This document shows, piece after piece, positions 34,350 to 46,030 of a stretch of DNA of 64,000 nucleotides. This DNA is from Dichetophora obliterata (Eukaryota; Arthropoda; Insecta; Diptera; Sciomyzidae): positions 273,761,348 through 273,825,347 of the forward strand of contig OY986435.1 of the NCBI GenBank assembly GCA_963920525.1, read 5' to 3'. Positions within the stretch are counted from its first letter, which is position 1, and each line of letters starts with the position of its first letter. The notes beneath the pieces are model-generated. The model saw nothing but the letters and a program-made list of their open reading frames with translations. It was not told the DNA's origin and made no database searches. The translations under genes were made by a program, and so were the position numbers.

Positions 34350-34590
34350 CAGTGTGGCCAGATTGATTTTAGGAAAAGCGCGATTCTAAAATTTGTTTTA
34401 GCACAAAAAGCACCCAATCGACAACTCTTAATATTTTGTAGCCCAAAATATGCGCTGTGCCAAGTCACTTAAAAATTAAGCTCTTTTAATGTATTTTTTA
34501 GTGCTGAGTGATTAGCTTACTGGGGCAAACAGTGGTGCCAGTTTTGCTATTTTGTAGCTAGATTTAGCTTGTTTTTTCTCACTTAGATCC
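34350..34590. repeat. hAT-family end fragments
   Basis: CAGTGTGGCCAGATTGATTT at 34350 and CAGTGGTGCCAGTTTTGC at 34530 are in the same orientation. The second continues with TAGCTAGATTTAGCTTGTTTT, homologous to the left end at 31190. They look like truncated relatives of the 31190-34249 element. Confidence 0.65.
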
Positions 34591-34760
34591 GGAAATTTCT
34601 ATTTTCTACGAACGAACGAACGAACAAACAAAGATTTTCTATGAACTAACGAACGAAAAACTATTTTCTACGAACGAACGAACGAACATCTATTTTCTAC
34701 GAGCGAACGAACAAACGAAGAAAATATTTTTATTTTATTCTATGAACGAATGAACTAACG
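34591..34760. repeat. CTATTTTCTACGAACGAACGA minisatellite
   Basis: Four to five units of TCTATTTTCTACGAACGAAC with a variable number of ACGA sub-repeats. The same unit occurs at 31113-31160. Confidence 0.85.
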
Positions 34761-37059
34761 TTCGTGGAAGGCTCTTTGTAGTAGTGCATAGAAATTCTGT
34801 ATGGACCAAATGGTGGTTATAAGTTGGCTAAAACTTGGAATAAAAATTTAGAGTCATCACCTTGAAGCCGCGCCATCGGTAGATTTCAACCCAAGAAACT
34901 TTGGGTATTCTGCTAGTTTATGATAAATTGCAAAGTCAATTTTAACAACTAACAATTGGCCATGCGTTTTCCGCAGTAAAAAGGTCAATGAAAATACTTT
35001 AGGAGTCATATACTTTTTTAGGAAAACTACTTTTCAAAGAGTCCACAATATAAAATAGTTTCCGAAAGCAAAGTAAATTATTTTTTAAGCTGACAGACTT
35101 TTCGGATCCTGTATACTCCACTTACTAGAAAAAACTGAGCTGCAGTTATTAAAACGCTGTACAGCTGATGGCTACTTTTACTTTGGGCAGTAAATTGAAG
35201 TGGAAATGCTTAAATTTGAAGCAAAAAATATTAATAAAAAGGTGCAAGAGTAAAAATAAACTTGACATCATGCGTCTCAGATATGGTAAAGAATAATGTA
35301 ACTGCATACTAGGATTTTCGATTTTACTCCATCTAAAAATGTAGATTTCAGGTACAGAAACCATTTTTGCGTAGATGGACGAATATATTACTTTATATGT
35401 CTTATATTACTGGATAAAGTTTAATAAAAAAACTATAAAAAAATATATTGTATATGGGCTATTCCATATAATATTTTCCCCTCAAAATATTTTTTTTTTC
35501 TACGTCTAATGAAATATAATGAGACAAGTATTTATAATATATATACATGTAATACAAAATTTAATTTTTGTTTTTAAAATTTTACTACTATTAGAGGAGT
35601 AATAGAGTAATGTATACTTAATCTAACTAAAAATTAGAATTTTTGATCCAAAATTTAGATTTTGAGATAAATGCGGTAATTTTGTAACACAGTGTTATTG
35701 ATACAGTGTTATTGCTTTGACTTTGTAATTTCATAAAGCATTTTCAAAAATGTTAACTAAGAACTTGCTGACATGGCAAGCCAATTTCTTAGTGAATTGT
35801 CCTTAGATCAGTCGTGATGTTGTTGACTACTTTAATCAAGTGGATAAATCATGACTACAATTCATAGTCACGAAATAACGGTAGTGCCTTTAAAAAATTA
35901 GTAAATAAGAACAGACACTCACGCAAGCCCCAAAAACTAAAATCCAAGTCGAAAACAAGGACAAAAATAATAACAAAAATCAAATGACCTTAGTTTGCAA
36001 ATAAAAATGAAATGAGATTTTTCTACTTAACCAATTTCCAAATAACCAATAGATACTTACTTTCATATAATGTATATCCTGTAATTTTGTGTGTGTGCGT
36101 TGCTTTCTTTCTGTTCTGATATTTTAATAGAAGCGTTGGTAGTTGTATATTGTTTGACTGAGAGATTTTGTCTATGATTATTTGAGGAACAGAAAATAGA
36201 CTTTGGAATTATTTTGAATAAAAGCCAAAATAAGTTAGGAAGTGTACGATTTGTAAAGTGCAAAAACTTGAACAACAAAAATTTAACAGCAAGGCCAAAG
36301 AACACACGAAAATTCGAAGAAATCTTAATATTAATTGGACTATTTAAAAAACAGCATATCATATATAGTAAGAATTGACATACTCAAATAAACTTTATTT
36401 TCAGTCTGGCTGCGACCGTGTTGACCCAATTGGCCACCAGATGATTGCCATAAAATTTCTTTGAAATGGTTCCATGTAGACATGAGTTAATCGTGATAAC
36501 TCCACTTAAATGTTTCGTCCCCTTCGGATTTCACCCGAAATTATATTATTTCTTACATATTTATTACATTTGATTCTAAGAATGTGGGCGTTGCGGTATC
36601 ATTTGCGCCCAATTTAATACTCTAACATTTACTTTAAGTATTCTTGTTGTTGTTGTTGTTTTTTCTTGTGTTGTCATTGTCGTTGTCATCGCTTTCAGCT
36701 TGCCTTTCTGGCTCTGAAATCCGCAAAGAAGAAAATCTATACATTTAGCTGTTTACATACACATTAGTTAGTTTATTTTCAGAGACGAAAAAGTTTTATT
36801 GGTTAGTTGGATAGCTGAGTAATTTGAGAAATATACGGCTGGATTGTAATTAAAAGTTTGAAGGATCATGGGTGTGGATATGGTTAAAGTTTTATGGGTC
36901 TGAGTATAACTAAAGAAAAAAAGAATGAAGAAATTAATATATCTTGAATATTTTGCACAATGTTTACAAAAAAAAGTTAAAAATAACTTGAAGCCATTAC
37001 GATGATAGTTTCATTAAAATTTATATCAGAATTTTATAGAAAATTTACTTAAATTCGAC
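34761..37059. other. Long stretch without recognised genes
   Basis: AT-rich. ORFs 35149-35364 and 36063-36362 (minus) lack motifs. 36400-36740 is less AT-rich, with a (TTG)n run at 36645-36662. No mobile-element boundary or RNA gene is supported. Confidence 0.45.
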
Positions 37060-37648
37060 TAGGTTAATATGGCTTGCTCAATTGAGACACACTTCGGCCA
37101 ATGAGGCCCATTGTGATACCAAGGGTTAATTTTCCATTCTCTATTTAAACCAATTTGAGGTATTTACTAAGCCTAAGATTCGGTATACCGAAGATTCCAA
37201 AAGGTCGCCAAGGTATTTGAAAAACCAGTTGTCTAATGAAGAAAGCGTTTTTGAGTCAGCGCTGGACAAGTGCAGAGGAAATGTACTGCAGATTCTTCCT
37301 CCTCCTCCTCATTTCTACAGCTTCTGCAGAAGTCGTTGTGTGCCAATCAGGCGGTGACCTCTAAAGACCCCTACCATGGTACTGATATGGTCCCTACTAA
37401 GGGAAATGAGTTCATTTGAACGCTTAAGGGTAAGTTTGGTCCAGATTGTCCGCTTTATATTACACTTGTTTCCTGCTGACCACCTGCTGTTAGGTTTATT
37501 GCAATATAGCTCATGTGTCAGGAGCTCATGTAATAAGAGAAATACCAAGGCTTGCCTTATCTGTAGATAATTGTTTAGTAGTACCTGTGGGAGCGAGTTA
37601 TTCTGCTTTGCAGTTACCTAGAGAATTCCTATGTCCGCTTCATGTATA
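37060..37648 (-). pseudogene. I/LOA-group LINE, piece 4: RNase H end, zinc-knuckle-like tail, 3' UTR
   Basis: Minus strand: SGHRNSLGNCKAE (end of RNase H, with a stop after E), LISLSRDHISTMVGVFRGHR, RLIGT, and after a frameshift NDFCRSCRNEEEEESAVHFL with CTCPAL, the Cys/His-rich C-terminus typical of R1/LOA-type LINEs. A 3' UTR-like GGTATCACAATGGGCCTCAT follows to about 37060. Separated from the other pieces by the element at 37649-38488. Confidence 0.8.
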
Positions 37649-38488
37649 CACACTCAGGAATCTTGGAATTATTTTTAAGCCAAGCGTTGGAATCATGCAT
37701 TTTTTAATATATTTTTGATTAAAACTAATACTTTCAAGTATATTAAAAAATTGATTTAATGTTATCTGTATTAAAGTATAATAAAAATTGTATTATATAC
37801 AAGTTAAAATACAAATTGTCTTAAAATATAATACAAATATTTATCAAGCATCCGTCAAATTGTCATTCTGATTCTGAAATCTGACATTGTCAATATAAAA
37901 CCTAAAAAAATAATTTTTGTTAACGAAAAACCGTTTTTGTTAACGAAAAAAGAAACTTTAAAAGAATAGATATTTTGTTATTCGTTGACCAAATATTTTC
38001 TTTTTATTTCACTTGGAATTTTAAAAGTAAGTGAACATATAAAAGATTTATAGCTTTATTCCATAAATGTTCCATAAATTTATTCCATAAATGTTGATTT
38101 TTCCTTTCACCTTTTCAAGAAAATATGTATTAAATGTTATACATCTTGTATTACTGTTTAATACAATCTGTATTACTATTTAATACGATTTGATACAATT
38201 TTTATTACTATTTAATATAATTTGTATTAATATTTAATAAAAATTTTTTTATTCGTATTACTTTTTAATAACTGAAGTATTACACTTGATTACAAATGTA
38301 TTAAAGTATAAACCAGAATAGTATTGTTCTAAACTTAGTTTCTATTCCAATTCTGTATTAGAATTTAGTATTATGGGATTAGAAATCAATTTTAATATTT
38401 GACATATATTAGATTCTAATGCAATTATGGTGTGGTCATATATACAATACAGTTTTTATTAGAATTTAATCCAAGATTTCTGAGCGTG
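37649..38488. mobile_element. CAC...GTG foldback element with subterminal minisatellite
   Basis: CACACTCAGGAATCTTGG at the left and, inverted, CACGCTCAGAAATCTTGG at the right, with TA on both sides (37647-37648 and 38489-38490). Both arms carry arrays related to TATTACTATTTAATACAATT (37720-37850 and 38110-38460, inverted). The centre has duplicated TTTTTGTTAACGAAAAA blocks. It lies in the RNase H domain of the LINE; roughly 60 residues of RNase H are missing at the junction, so target DNA was lost as well. Confidence 0.75.
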
Positions 38489-39507
38489 TATCAGCGACTT
38501 CAGCTTGTAATACACTGCAATGATCAGGGAGCATGAAGGCTATATTAATGCTTAATGCTTCAGAGAGGACTCCTCCATCTACTTTGCTATTTAGTTTTGA
38601 TCTATTGGTAAAGATCTCAATTGCATTGTTAGGTGAAAGGTTTCCTAGTTCCCACTCTTCATCGAGGAATGGATACATCGAACTTCCTTTCAAAGGATAG
38701 TTTTTGTGTGATGTAGTCGATGGACCTGGGTATAGGAGCAAGAAATTTTCTTATGCAAGAAAGTCTTAATGCATCTTATTTCCACTAGAAGGTGGCTACG
38801 TGGATGGCTGTATAAGCGGCCATCTGTTTAGCTAGCATATCAAGTGATGAAAGGCGGAGCATAATGTCTAATGCGTCTGAGTGATTGCTAGTTCTGCTGC
38901 ACAGTTCAGCTGATCTTTGAACTTTGCGGATAAGGCTAAGATGAGTCTGTTTTTCGAGTGCTTGCCACCAGACTATACGAGTAGCACCATATAGCAAGAT
39001 TTTCCTTAAAAAAGTAGTGAATAACACTTGGTTGTAAGCCCCACTTGCTACCCACCGCCTCTTTGCAGGAGTACAGGTCAATATTTGCTTTATTGGCTTT
39101 TTCGAGCAGTTTTGCTTCCAGTTTAGTTTCCTATCCAGTATGAGGCCCAGGTATTTTGCTTGATCTAAGCTTGAGCTAAGTCTTGTGTTTCCCAGTTTAG
39201 GAGGACTAATTAGAGGTAAATTGTGTTTTCTGGTGAAAACCACTTAGTTTTATTTGGGTTTACGCTGAGCCCACAGTTAACTAGAGTATTAAGGCAGTTT
39301 TGCATATTGTCACGAAGAGTAGATATGTATTTTATAGAGGTAACAGTTGCAATGTCATCGGCATAAGCTTTAACCCTGCACCCCTCTAGTTCCAATTTCA
39401 CTACCATTTCATTACAGAGTAGAAGCGAAAAAACCCCTCCCTGATGTGTTCCCCTTGGTACAAATCTTAACGTGGATGCCGTTCCAAATTTTTCACTTAT
39501 ATTCCTG
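38489..39507 (-). pseudogene. I/LOA-group LINE, piece 3: RT palm and thumb, start of RNase H
   Basis: Minus strand from 39507: NISEKFGTASTLRFVPRGTH, QGGVFSLLLCNEMV, then KAYADDIATV (catalytic YADD, 39360), SVNPNKTKWFS, LDQAKYLGLILDRKLNWKQN, and the RNase H start IFTNRSKLNSKVDGGV...LPDHCSVLQAEVA. RNase H normally starts with TDGS; here NRS replaces DGS, so the first catalytic Asp is lost. Frameshifts lie near 39220 and 38760. RNase H on the same polyprotein places it in the I/LOA side of LINEs rather than Jockey. Confidence 0.88.
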
Positions 39508-40169
39508 CACCGAAAAAATATGCGGAGTTAACTCAAGTTTTTTCGTGAGTTAAAATAGTTTTTGAGATGTTAAAAACGTTTTGTCGCAGTAAAACTCAAA
39601 ATGAATTCTATCAATATTTTTATTTTAATAAAAAGCTTTTTCTGCTTAAAACAATTTATTGTCAAAGCTTGAATTAAATTTTAAGCAGTCTCAAATTAAC
39701 TCTGCATTTTTTCCGATAATTTGTTCTTTTAACTACATTCGTTTTACTTTGAATGAAGAGGAAGTACCAAAATATTTTAACAATCAAATCAAGTGTGCTG
39801 TAAAAATGAAATGTTGCACAAAGGGCCGTTTTTACTACTACGAGTTATATATTTTCGTATATCTTTTTTTAACTTGCGATGTAATTTTTATAGAGATTTT
39901 TGGGAAATTAAAGAGTTTTATAAATATTTCTATACAACTGCTGTTTTCATAAAAGTGAAGACACATAAATTTACTTTTAGAAGAATGTATGAGTTTTTAG
40001 ATTATACTAAAGTCACATATGTACCATTTTTTACTAACGAAACTATATTATGCACTAATATAGGTACTACACTATTATACACTAAAAAATATTTCTGAGA
40101 ATATTTGACTTACTCTTGTAACAAATGTAATTATTCTAGCATCAATGTACAGGGTGTCCAGTGTATAAG

Positions 40170-41455
40170 TACGAATATTTACGGAGGTGAAAGAGTAGGT
40201 CGAGTTAAGCAAAAAATCCCAATTTAGGAGGAGTCTATTTTCGCACCCTTAGGAGTTACGGGGTTAATTTGTATTTCATGACCTTGATTCATACTATTGT
40301 AGCCAACAGAAAAACTATCGGAAAATTTATTTGAGAGACAATGAAATTACCTTTCTAACGGTGTATCCGCCCCACGTATTCAATTCCGAGCTGCGCTCGT
40401 GTGAAATCAATCCGTTGAAACTAATAAATATTCACATTGAGCGCAATTTTCTCTGACTTTTTTTTAGGCATAAAATTTGTGGTTTATTTAATTTTATTTT
40501 CAATAACATCAGCATTATGATAGTATTTACTTCAAAAACTTCACTGAATTGAAAAAGTAATGATGTTATCTTCTACGTTATCATGATAGAATTACCAGGT
40601 ATATAAATAGCGAGTGCGCTGCCGAGCTCAAGGGATAAAGTGTCGAATACAAGTTTTGTAAGCATATTAAAAAATTAAAGGGGATTTTTTTGTGTTTACT
40701 TCAGCGTTTGATGAATACATTGCAACAAGAAAAAGAAAAAACGGGATTTTCTGTTATTAATTATTACGAAGGTAGACACTGGGCAATGAATTATAAAATT
40801 TCCAAATAAGAAAGCATAAGAAAAATTAATAAAATTTAAAATCCATAAACAAAAAAATTCCTGTTTCAATTATTAACATACAAGAAAAATTATGTTTCAA
40901 TTATTAACATACAAGAAGCATCATTTTTATGATTGTCATCACGGTCTTTTGACATTCTATCCCTACAATGACAGTTGAACCCTCTCTATTTTTGATACCT
41001 GGGTAATTGTACTATGCTACGTAATTGTATTTTGTTAAAAAAAACCACAAAAAAATTATAAGAACTGTTCGAAGTGCAATTTTTGAAGTACAACTAACTT
41101 TGTTTTTTAAGATATATTTATGATTTTGATGTTATTGAAAAGAAAATGAAATAAATCACAAATTTAACCTTAAAAAAAATTATTCAGAGAAAATTACGCT
41201 CAATGCGAAAATTTAGTATCAACGTATTGATTTCATCTTCATATGAGCGCAGCTCGGTTATGGATACGTGGGGTGGTTTTGTTGATACAACGCCAGAAAG
41301 ATCATTTCATTGTCTCTTAAGCGAGTTATTAAAATAAGTTTTCCGTGAGTTTGTCTTTCTACTAGTAACAATAACCCAGTAACTCCTTAGAGTGCGAAAA
41401 AAAGCCCTCCTTACCATTTCACTTGTAAAATTGTTCTGGTCTCTTCATAAATTTT
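40170..41455. mobile_element. Nested element with about 400-bp inverted arms
   Basis: The left arm (40170-40580) and right arm (41075-41450) are inverted copies sharing TTTCGCACCCTTAGGAGTTAC, GAGACAATGAAAT, CCACGTAT and GAGCTGCGCTC blocks with clear divergence. The spacer of about 500 bp has ATATAAATAG at 40601 and a 32-codon ORF at 40711-40809. The exact ends and target duplication are not resolved. Confidence 0.65.
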
Positions 41456-41516
41456 CGAAAAAGGAAAAATTGGAAAACAGAGATTCTAAATTGATAAAGT
41501 GTGGATAAGCTGATCT

Positions 41517-41822
41517 GTGAATGTGGAGAAGAATTTCTGTTTTCAGCGTCTGATATTTCCATTGAACCGATTGAAGACGAAAAATAATTTGCAGTCTTCT
41601 TCGGGAATGCCAGAATTTTTAATCGAGCGATGCAAAGGTAAAAATGAGCCGTATAGATATCAAAATAAAGCTACATTTTTAATTCTTGCAGAGCTGGGAA
41701 TCTCAATCAAGCACTTGGATAAAATTGACAGGGAAGACATCGGCATTCTTATCCCAGACGAGCATTGTGTTACTCAAAAACTTATATTAACCTTATTTTT
41801 AATTTCTTTTGTTTCCAATTGA
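41517..41822 (+). CDS. Short ORF resembling the N-terminal helical domain of a transposase-like protein
   Basis: The central part reads NKATFLILAELGISIKHLDK followed by IDREDIGILIPDEH. The pattern LxELGISxxxLxxxxxEDIxxLIP resembles a SAM-like helical segment that I recall at the N-terminus of uncharacterised animal transposase-associated proteins, the same group as the ORFs at 14818-15267 and 61984-64000. The sequence after LIPD looks non-homologous and could be intron read-through. A TTTTCAG acceptor-like site lies at 41540-41546. The rest of the protein is missing from the element. Confidence 0.4.
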   Translation: MNVEKNFCFQRLIFPLNRLKTKNNLQSSSGMPEFLIERCKGKNEPYRYQNKATFLILAELGISIKHLDKIDREDIGILIPDEHCVTQKLILTLFLISFVSN

Positions 41823-42108
41823 AAAAAAAAACATAAATAAAATTAATAAGAAATAACGAGTTCTTAATTTGACGCTTTCGTGGGTTTGTTTGTTTTTTTT
41901 TTAAGCTTAATGCTACATTTCAATAAGTTGGTTCTAGTTTTTTTTTTTAGTAAACTCAATATGTAAAAGTTCTCAATGCAAATCCTCTAACCTTATTTCA
42001 ACTCATAACGAGGCAGCACGACTTCTGAAAGAAACTATATTTGCGGAGTAATTTGAATGCCTTTAAACCCGAATATGCCTTTATTTACTCCGTTTATTTT
42101 TTGGGTGT

Positions 42109-42240
42109 GCCTACCAATATTTGATTTATTAGTGCTATCAGTGCGGCATTCACCCAAAGCTCAGTCAGCGCATTTGTGATAGCTCTTGCCTCGACGTTGT
42201 TAAAGGTCATATATTAAAGGTTAAGGTGTTAAAGGTCACT
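42109..42240 (-). pseudogene. I/LOA-group LINE, piece 2: RT palm fragment
   Basis: Minus strand gives TFNNVEARAITNALTELWV followed by NAALIALINQILVG, the segment after the first catalytic Asp of I/LOA-type RT (FDIEGAFNNV-type). It is bounded by the CAC...GTG element at one side and a plus-strand LINE at the other. Confidence 0.85.
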
Positions 42241-42253
42241 AAAAATAGAGTCG

Positions 42254-44596
42254 GTGGCAAACTCTTTTGATGATATAATTATACGTGGTGATTTCAATAG
42301 TGATCTACTGGTAGAAACTCGTTTAGCTGAAGACATGTGTTTTCTTGGTCTTACGGCGCCTAACTGCACTGTACCTACGCATTTCTCCGAAAGTCGTCAT
42401 ACTTTGCTAGACTCTTTTTTGTCGGCGATAGTGACAAAGTTTTATTCTATGACCAACTTTCTGCTCCAGTTTTTTTCCAAACACGACCTAATTTTCCTCT
42501 GCTATGATTTCCAGCTGGTTGTACCTGAACAAAAAATTACTTATCGCGATTTTAAAAATGTTGATTATAATTCACTCCAGGTAGAGCTAAATCTTATCGA
42601 CTGGACAGAAATTTTTTCCATGCTATCAGCTAATGATCAGTTGAATTTCTTACAACTTAATGTCAACACTTTGTTTGAAAAATACGTCCCACTTAAGACT
42701 AAAGTACTCAAACATAATGATAGGCCCTGGTTTTCAAATTTGATTAAAAGTCTAATCAAGAAACGTGATGTAGCATACAGCAAATGGAAGCGTCTTAAAA
42801 CACCAGAACGATATACTATTTTCCGAACATATAGAAAAGATGTAGTCAGGGCGGTGAAGGTTGCCAAGTTTACATACTATGAAACTAAATTTAGTTCGGC
42901 AATAGACTGCAAAAAGAAGTGGAGCATAATTCGGCAAATCGGAGTTGGTGGAACTTCTCCGCCAATTGATACCATCGTAAATGTTGAGGATCTAAATAAT
43001 AAATTTATTGATATTCCCATGCCGATGCCAAATGGTAACTTCAACCGTTACCTTCAAAGATCAAATAGCTCAAACTCATCTTTTAGCTTCCAACGTGTTG
43101 AAGATGCCGAGATAGTGCGAAGTTGCTTAGAAATCAAATCTAATGCCGTCGGTTTCGATGGAATTCATCCAAAGTTTTTCAAAGCACTTCTACCCGTACT
43201 GCTACCATTTATTAAACACATTTTTAACACACTAATAACTAAATCAGAATTCCCCGCTATTTGGAAATAAGCCAAAATAATTCCCATTCCTAAAACTGGA
43301 AACTATTACCGCCCAATAGCAATTTTGCCATATTTATCGAAAGTTTTTGAATCGCTTATGTACAAACAGACAAACAAATATTTATTGTGTAACAAACTTT
43401 TAACTAATAGACAATCAGGTTTACGAACAAAACACAGTTGCGTAACTGCTCTACTAGACGTGTCCGACGAAATACGAAATAATCTTGATCGAAATGAAGT
43501 TACTTTTTTGATTCTTCTAGATCACTCGAAAGCTTTCGACACGGTCGATCACCAAATTTTATATTCAAAATTATCCTACATGTTTAATTTTTCCGAAACA
43601 GCCACTCGACTAATGAGTTCATACCTTGCTAATAGAATACAAGCAGTGAATATCGGCTGCGCGACCTCAAGTTTTTGAAGTGTGAACCGTGGAGTACCTC
43701 TGGGATCTATAATGGGTCCGCTCTTATTCTCAGTTTATATAAATGACTTACCCTCTATTCTGCATAGTTGTGGCATACAAATGTACGCTGATGATGTGCA
43801 ATTGTATACTAGCTGTCGCAAGTCTGATGTTCACTATTGTGTCGCAAGTTTGAATGAAAATATACGTAAAATTCATGATTGGGCTTCTGCTAATGGTTTA
43901 TGCCCCAATCCAAACAAGTCAAAATGTTTAGTTATAGCTAGGAAACATAATTTCACTTCAATTCTACCTGAAGTCATACTAAACGGATCATGTATTGAGG
44001 TCGTGAAATCGGCAAAAAATTTGGGCATTACTTTCAACAGTACCTTGAATTGGACAAATCATGTCAATATCACAGTGGGAAAAATCTTCGGTATGCTCCG
44101 CAGCCTGTGGGCTACACAATATTTCACCCCCTTTAACATTAGAATGCTACTGGCAAAAACGTATCTCGTTCCCACTGTACTATATGGATCTGAAATTTTC
44201 GCATACTGTCACTCTGCAAGTAAGCGCAAGCTGAACGTTGCTTATAACAACATTGCTCGTTATGTCTTCGGACTTAAACGGACTGACCGCATATCACAGT
44301 ATGCAAAACAAATATTCGGTTTGACTTTTGACCATGTCCTGAACATGAAGGCGTTAGTCTTCTTGCATAAAATCATTTTTACTAAGGAACCTCTTTATTT
44401 ATATGAAAAATTAAAATGTTTAAGATCTCAGCGCGGTAACAACTTGGTTCAACCTAGACACGCCTGCTTGGCATCAGAACGGCAGTTCTTTGTTAATTCT
44501 ATACGTCTTTGGAACTCGCTTCCATTCTCTTTACAGCGTATTTGCAGTGCAACTTTGTTTAAATCTAAGCTATCAGATTATTTGTCTTCACTTTAA
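42254..44596 (+). pseudogene. LINE ORF2: endonuclease end and reverse transcriptase with two in-frame stops
   Basis: In one frame: IIIRGDFNSDLL (endonuclease DFN box), TLLDSFLSAI, FSKHDLIFL, NDRPWFSNLIKSLIKKRD, SNAVGFDGIHPKFFK, a TAA at 43268 directly before AKIIPIPKTG, YYRPIAILPYLSKVFESLM, LLTNRQSGLR, LDHSKAFDTVDH (catalytic Asp), a TGA at 43676, NRGVPLGSIMGPLLF (Leu where Gln is usual), IQMYADDVQLY (catalytic YADD), NPNKSKCLVIARKHN and a thumb region. No RNase H follows, unlike the surrounding LINE. Apart from the stops the frame is intact over about 780 codons, so this is one of the younger LINE copies here. Confidence 0.92.
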
Positions 44597-44894
44597 CTTA
44601 AGCTATATTATTTCGTTTTCTTTTTTTTTCTCTCCTTTAATCTCCTTTTAATTTTATACTTTTAATTTTTCCCCGTTTTTTTTTAGTTTTTTGTTTGTCT
44701 TATTATTTATATTTGTTATAAATCTCAGTTATTACCTTTGGTTCAATTTTAAAAAATGGTTAATGTTTTAACTTTTTCCCATATGTAATTTTAACTTTAA
44801 ATTTTATTCAAGACTTTATTTTTGTGTTGATATTATCGCCATATATGTAATCGGTTCTTAATTATAAGTTTATTCTTGCAAGCGCTTACATTTA

Positions 44895-44895
44895 A

Positions 44896-44939
<44 letters not shown>

Positions 44940-44940
44940 A
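44895..44940 (+). repeat. (AAAT)n tail of the plus-strand LINE
   Basis: Eleven to twelve uninterrupted TAAA units at the LINE 3' end. The same type of tail, shorter, ends the LINE at 12925. Confidence 0.95.
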
Positions 44941-46030
44941 ATATCAATAAAAGCTATTATTATTTTTTTCCTTCTCATGGAGGAATTTTTGGAAATTATG
45001 GAGCTTACAGCTGTTTCCACGTATTTTCCCTTTGTGAAAGCATGTTGTGCTATTGACAATGGATTTTTTTCTATTTTAAAACTTAAGTAAATGTCGATTA
45101 ATCTCTTCATGATTTTTTAGAAAAAAGATGAGAGACTAACTGATCGATGGATTTTTGGGTTTACGTGTGAGCTTTCGCCTTCCGTAGGTATAAGGATAAC
45201 CTTCACATTACGCCAACGTTTCGGAATGTGATTTAGGTCAAGGTAGCTTTGGTATATCAACAAAAGCCGCTCCTTAATGATGCCATATGACTTTTGAATT
45301 TCAATGGGAGCTATACCATCTGGTTCTGGTTACTTAAATGGTTTGAAGCCTTTGACTGTCCTTTCGAGCTTTGTTTGTGTGAGTATTTTAAGGGATCTGT
45401 TCACGGATTGCTACTTATATTCCTGAATTGAAGCATTACATATCTATAGGTTTAAACTAAAAAAATTCAGAGTTTCCACACTGTTGGTGGTCCAAGTTCC
45501 ATCTTCCTTTTTCATGAAGCTTAAATGAGGGAGAACCGTAGCTAGAATTTTCCTAAGCCTTAACGCCTCTGAGGTTTATACTACTTTTTAACAAAAGATC
45601 CTTCAGGATTGTCTTTGTGCTTTTCTCAATTAATTCTTGTGTTCTTTTAGAGTAACATTATAGTTCGTCAACGTATATGTGGATCTAGTGGCCTTTGCCT
45701 TGTTGAAGAGTTTTCTGGACTTATTTCGGAGCTCCTTGATTTCTTTGTTATTAATGGATTTATTAATGGAATTTGTGAGATTATCAACTAGGTAGTCTAG
45801 CGATTGCTTATAGGAGGAAAGATTGTATGGTCCAGTTGGGAGATCTATGTTTAACGTGCTTAAAGAAAGATCCCAGTTAGCATGCTTGAGATTGCGAAAG
45901 CAAGTCGGTTTTGTAGCAAAATCGTCAACATCAAAGAGAATTTATCTATGGTCTGAGAAGGAGAGTTCTTTTGAAACTCTCCAACACCTTATTTTATTAG
46001 ATATATAGTCAGACGTAAGGGTAATATCTA
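44941..46030 (-). pseudogene. I/LOA-group LINE, piece 1: endonuclease end and RT fingers
   Basis: Minus strand: LDITLTSDYISNKIRCWRVS, ELSFSDHR (endonuclease SDH box, 45950), KELRNKSRKLFNKAKATRST linker, PDGIAPIEIQKSYGIIKERL, LDLNHIPKRWRNVKVILIPT (RT, about 45200-45330) and RLIDIYL, AQHAFTKGKYVETAVSS, IIIAFIDI at 44960-45110. The last phrase continues into TFNNVEAR of piece 2 once the plus-strand LINE is removed. Several frameshifts are present. The 5' end is truncated within the endonuclease. Confidence 0.88.

Larger units (their letters stand above)
39508..42108. mobile_element. CAC...GTG DNA element inserted in the I/LOA LINE
   Basis: CACCGAAAAAATATGCGGAGT faces the inverted CACCCAAAAAATAAACGGAGT. 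The 2-bp TG lies on both sides (39506-39507 and 42109-42110). Removing the element plus one TG restores an uninterrupted LINE reading frame across the junction (ILVG then RNIS), which fixes the boundaries to the base. The interior holds a short ORF (41517-41822) and a long-palindrome segment (40170-41455). No complete transposase. Confidence 0.85.
42241..44944 (+). mobile_element. CR1/Jockey-group LINE, 5'-truncated, with (AAAT)n tail
   Basis: A plus-strand retrotransposon inserted into the minus-strand I/LOA LINE. The 5' end falls within the endonuclease domain. The single long frame from 42254 to 44596 has two in-frame stops. A 3' UTR of about 300 bp follows and ends in a clean (AAAT)n array (44895-44940). 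Target duplication not identified: the left junction carries a local duplication of TGTTAAAGGTCA. Confidence 0.88.

Noticed and set aside
36063..36362. Minus-strand ORF of 99 codons
   Set aside because: Composition matches random AT-rich DNA; no motif, repeat relation or splice context.
37315..37718. Plus-strand ORFs of 64 and 67 codons
   Set aside because: They are antisense to the RNase H and C-terminal region of the I/LOA LINE.
45823..46008. Plus-strand ORF of 61 codons
   Set aside because: Antisense to the endonuclease end of the I/LOA LINE, whose SDH motif lies on the minus strand.
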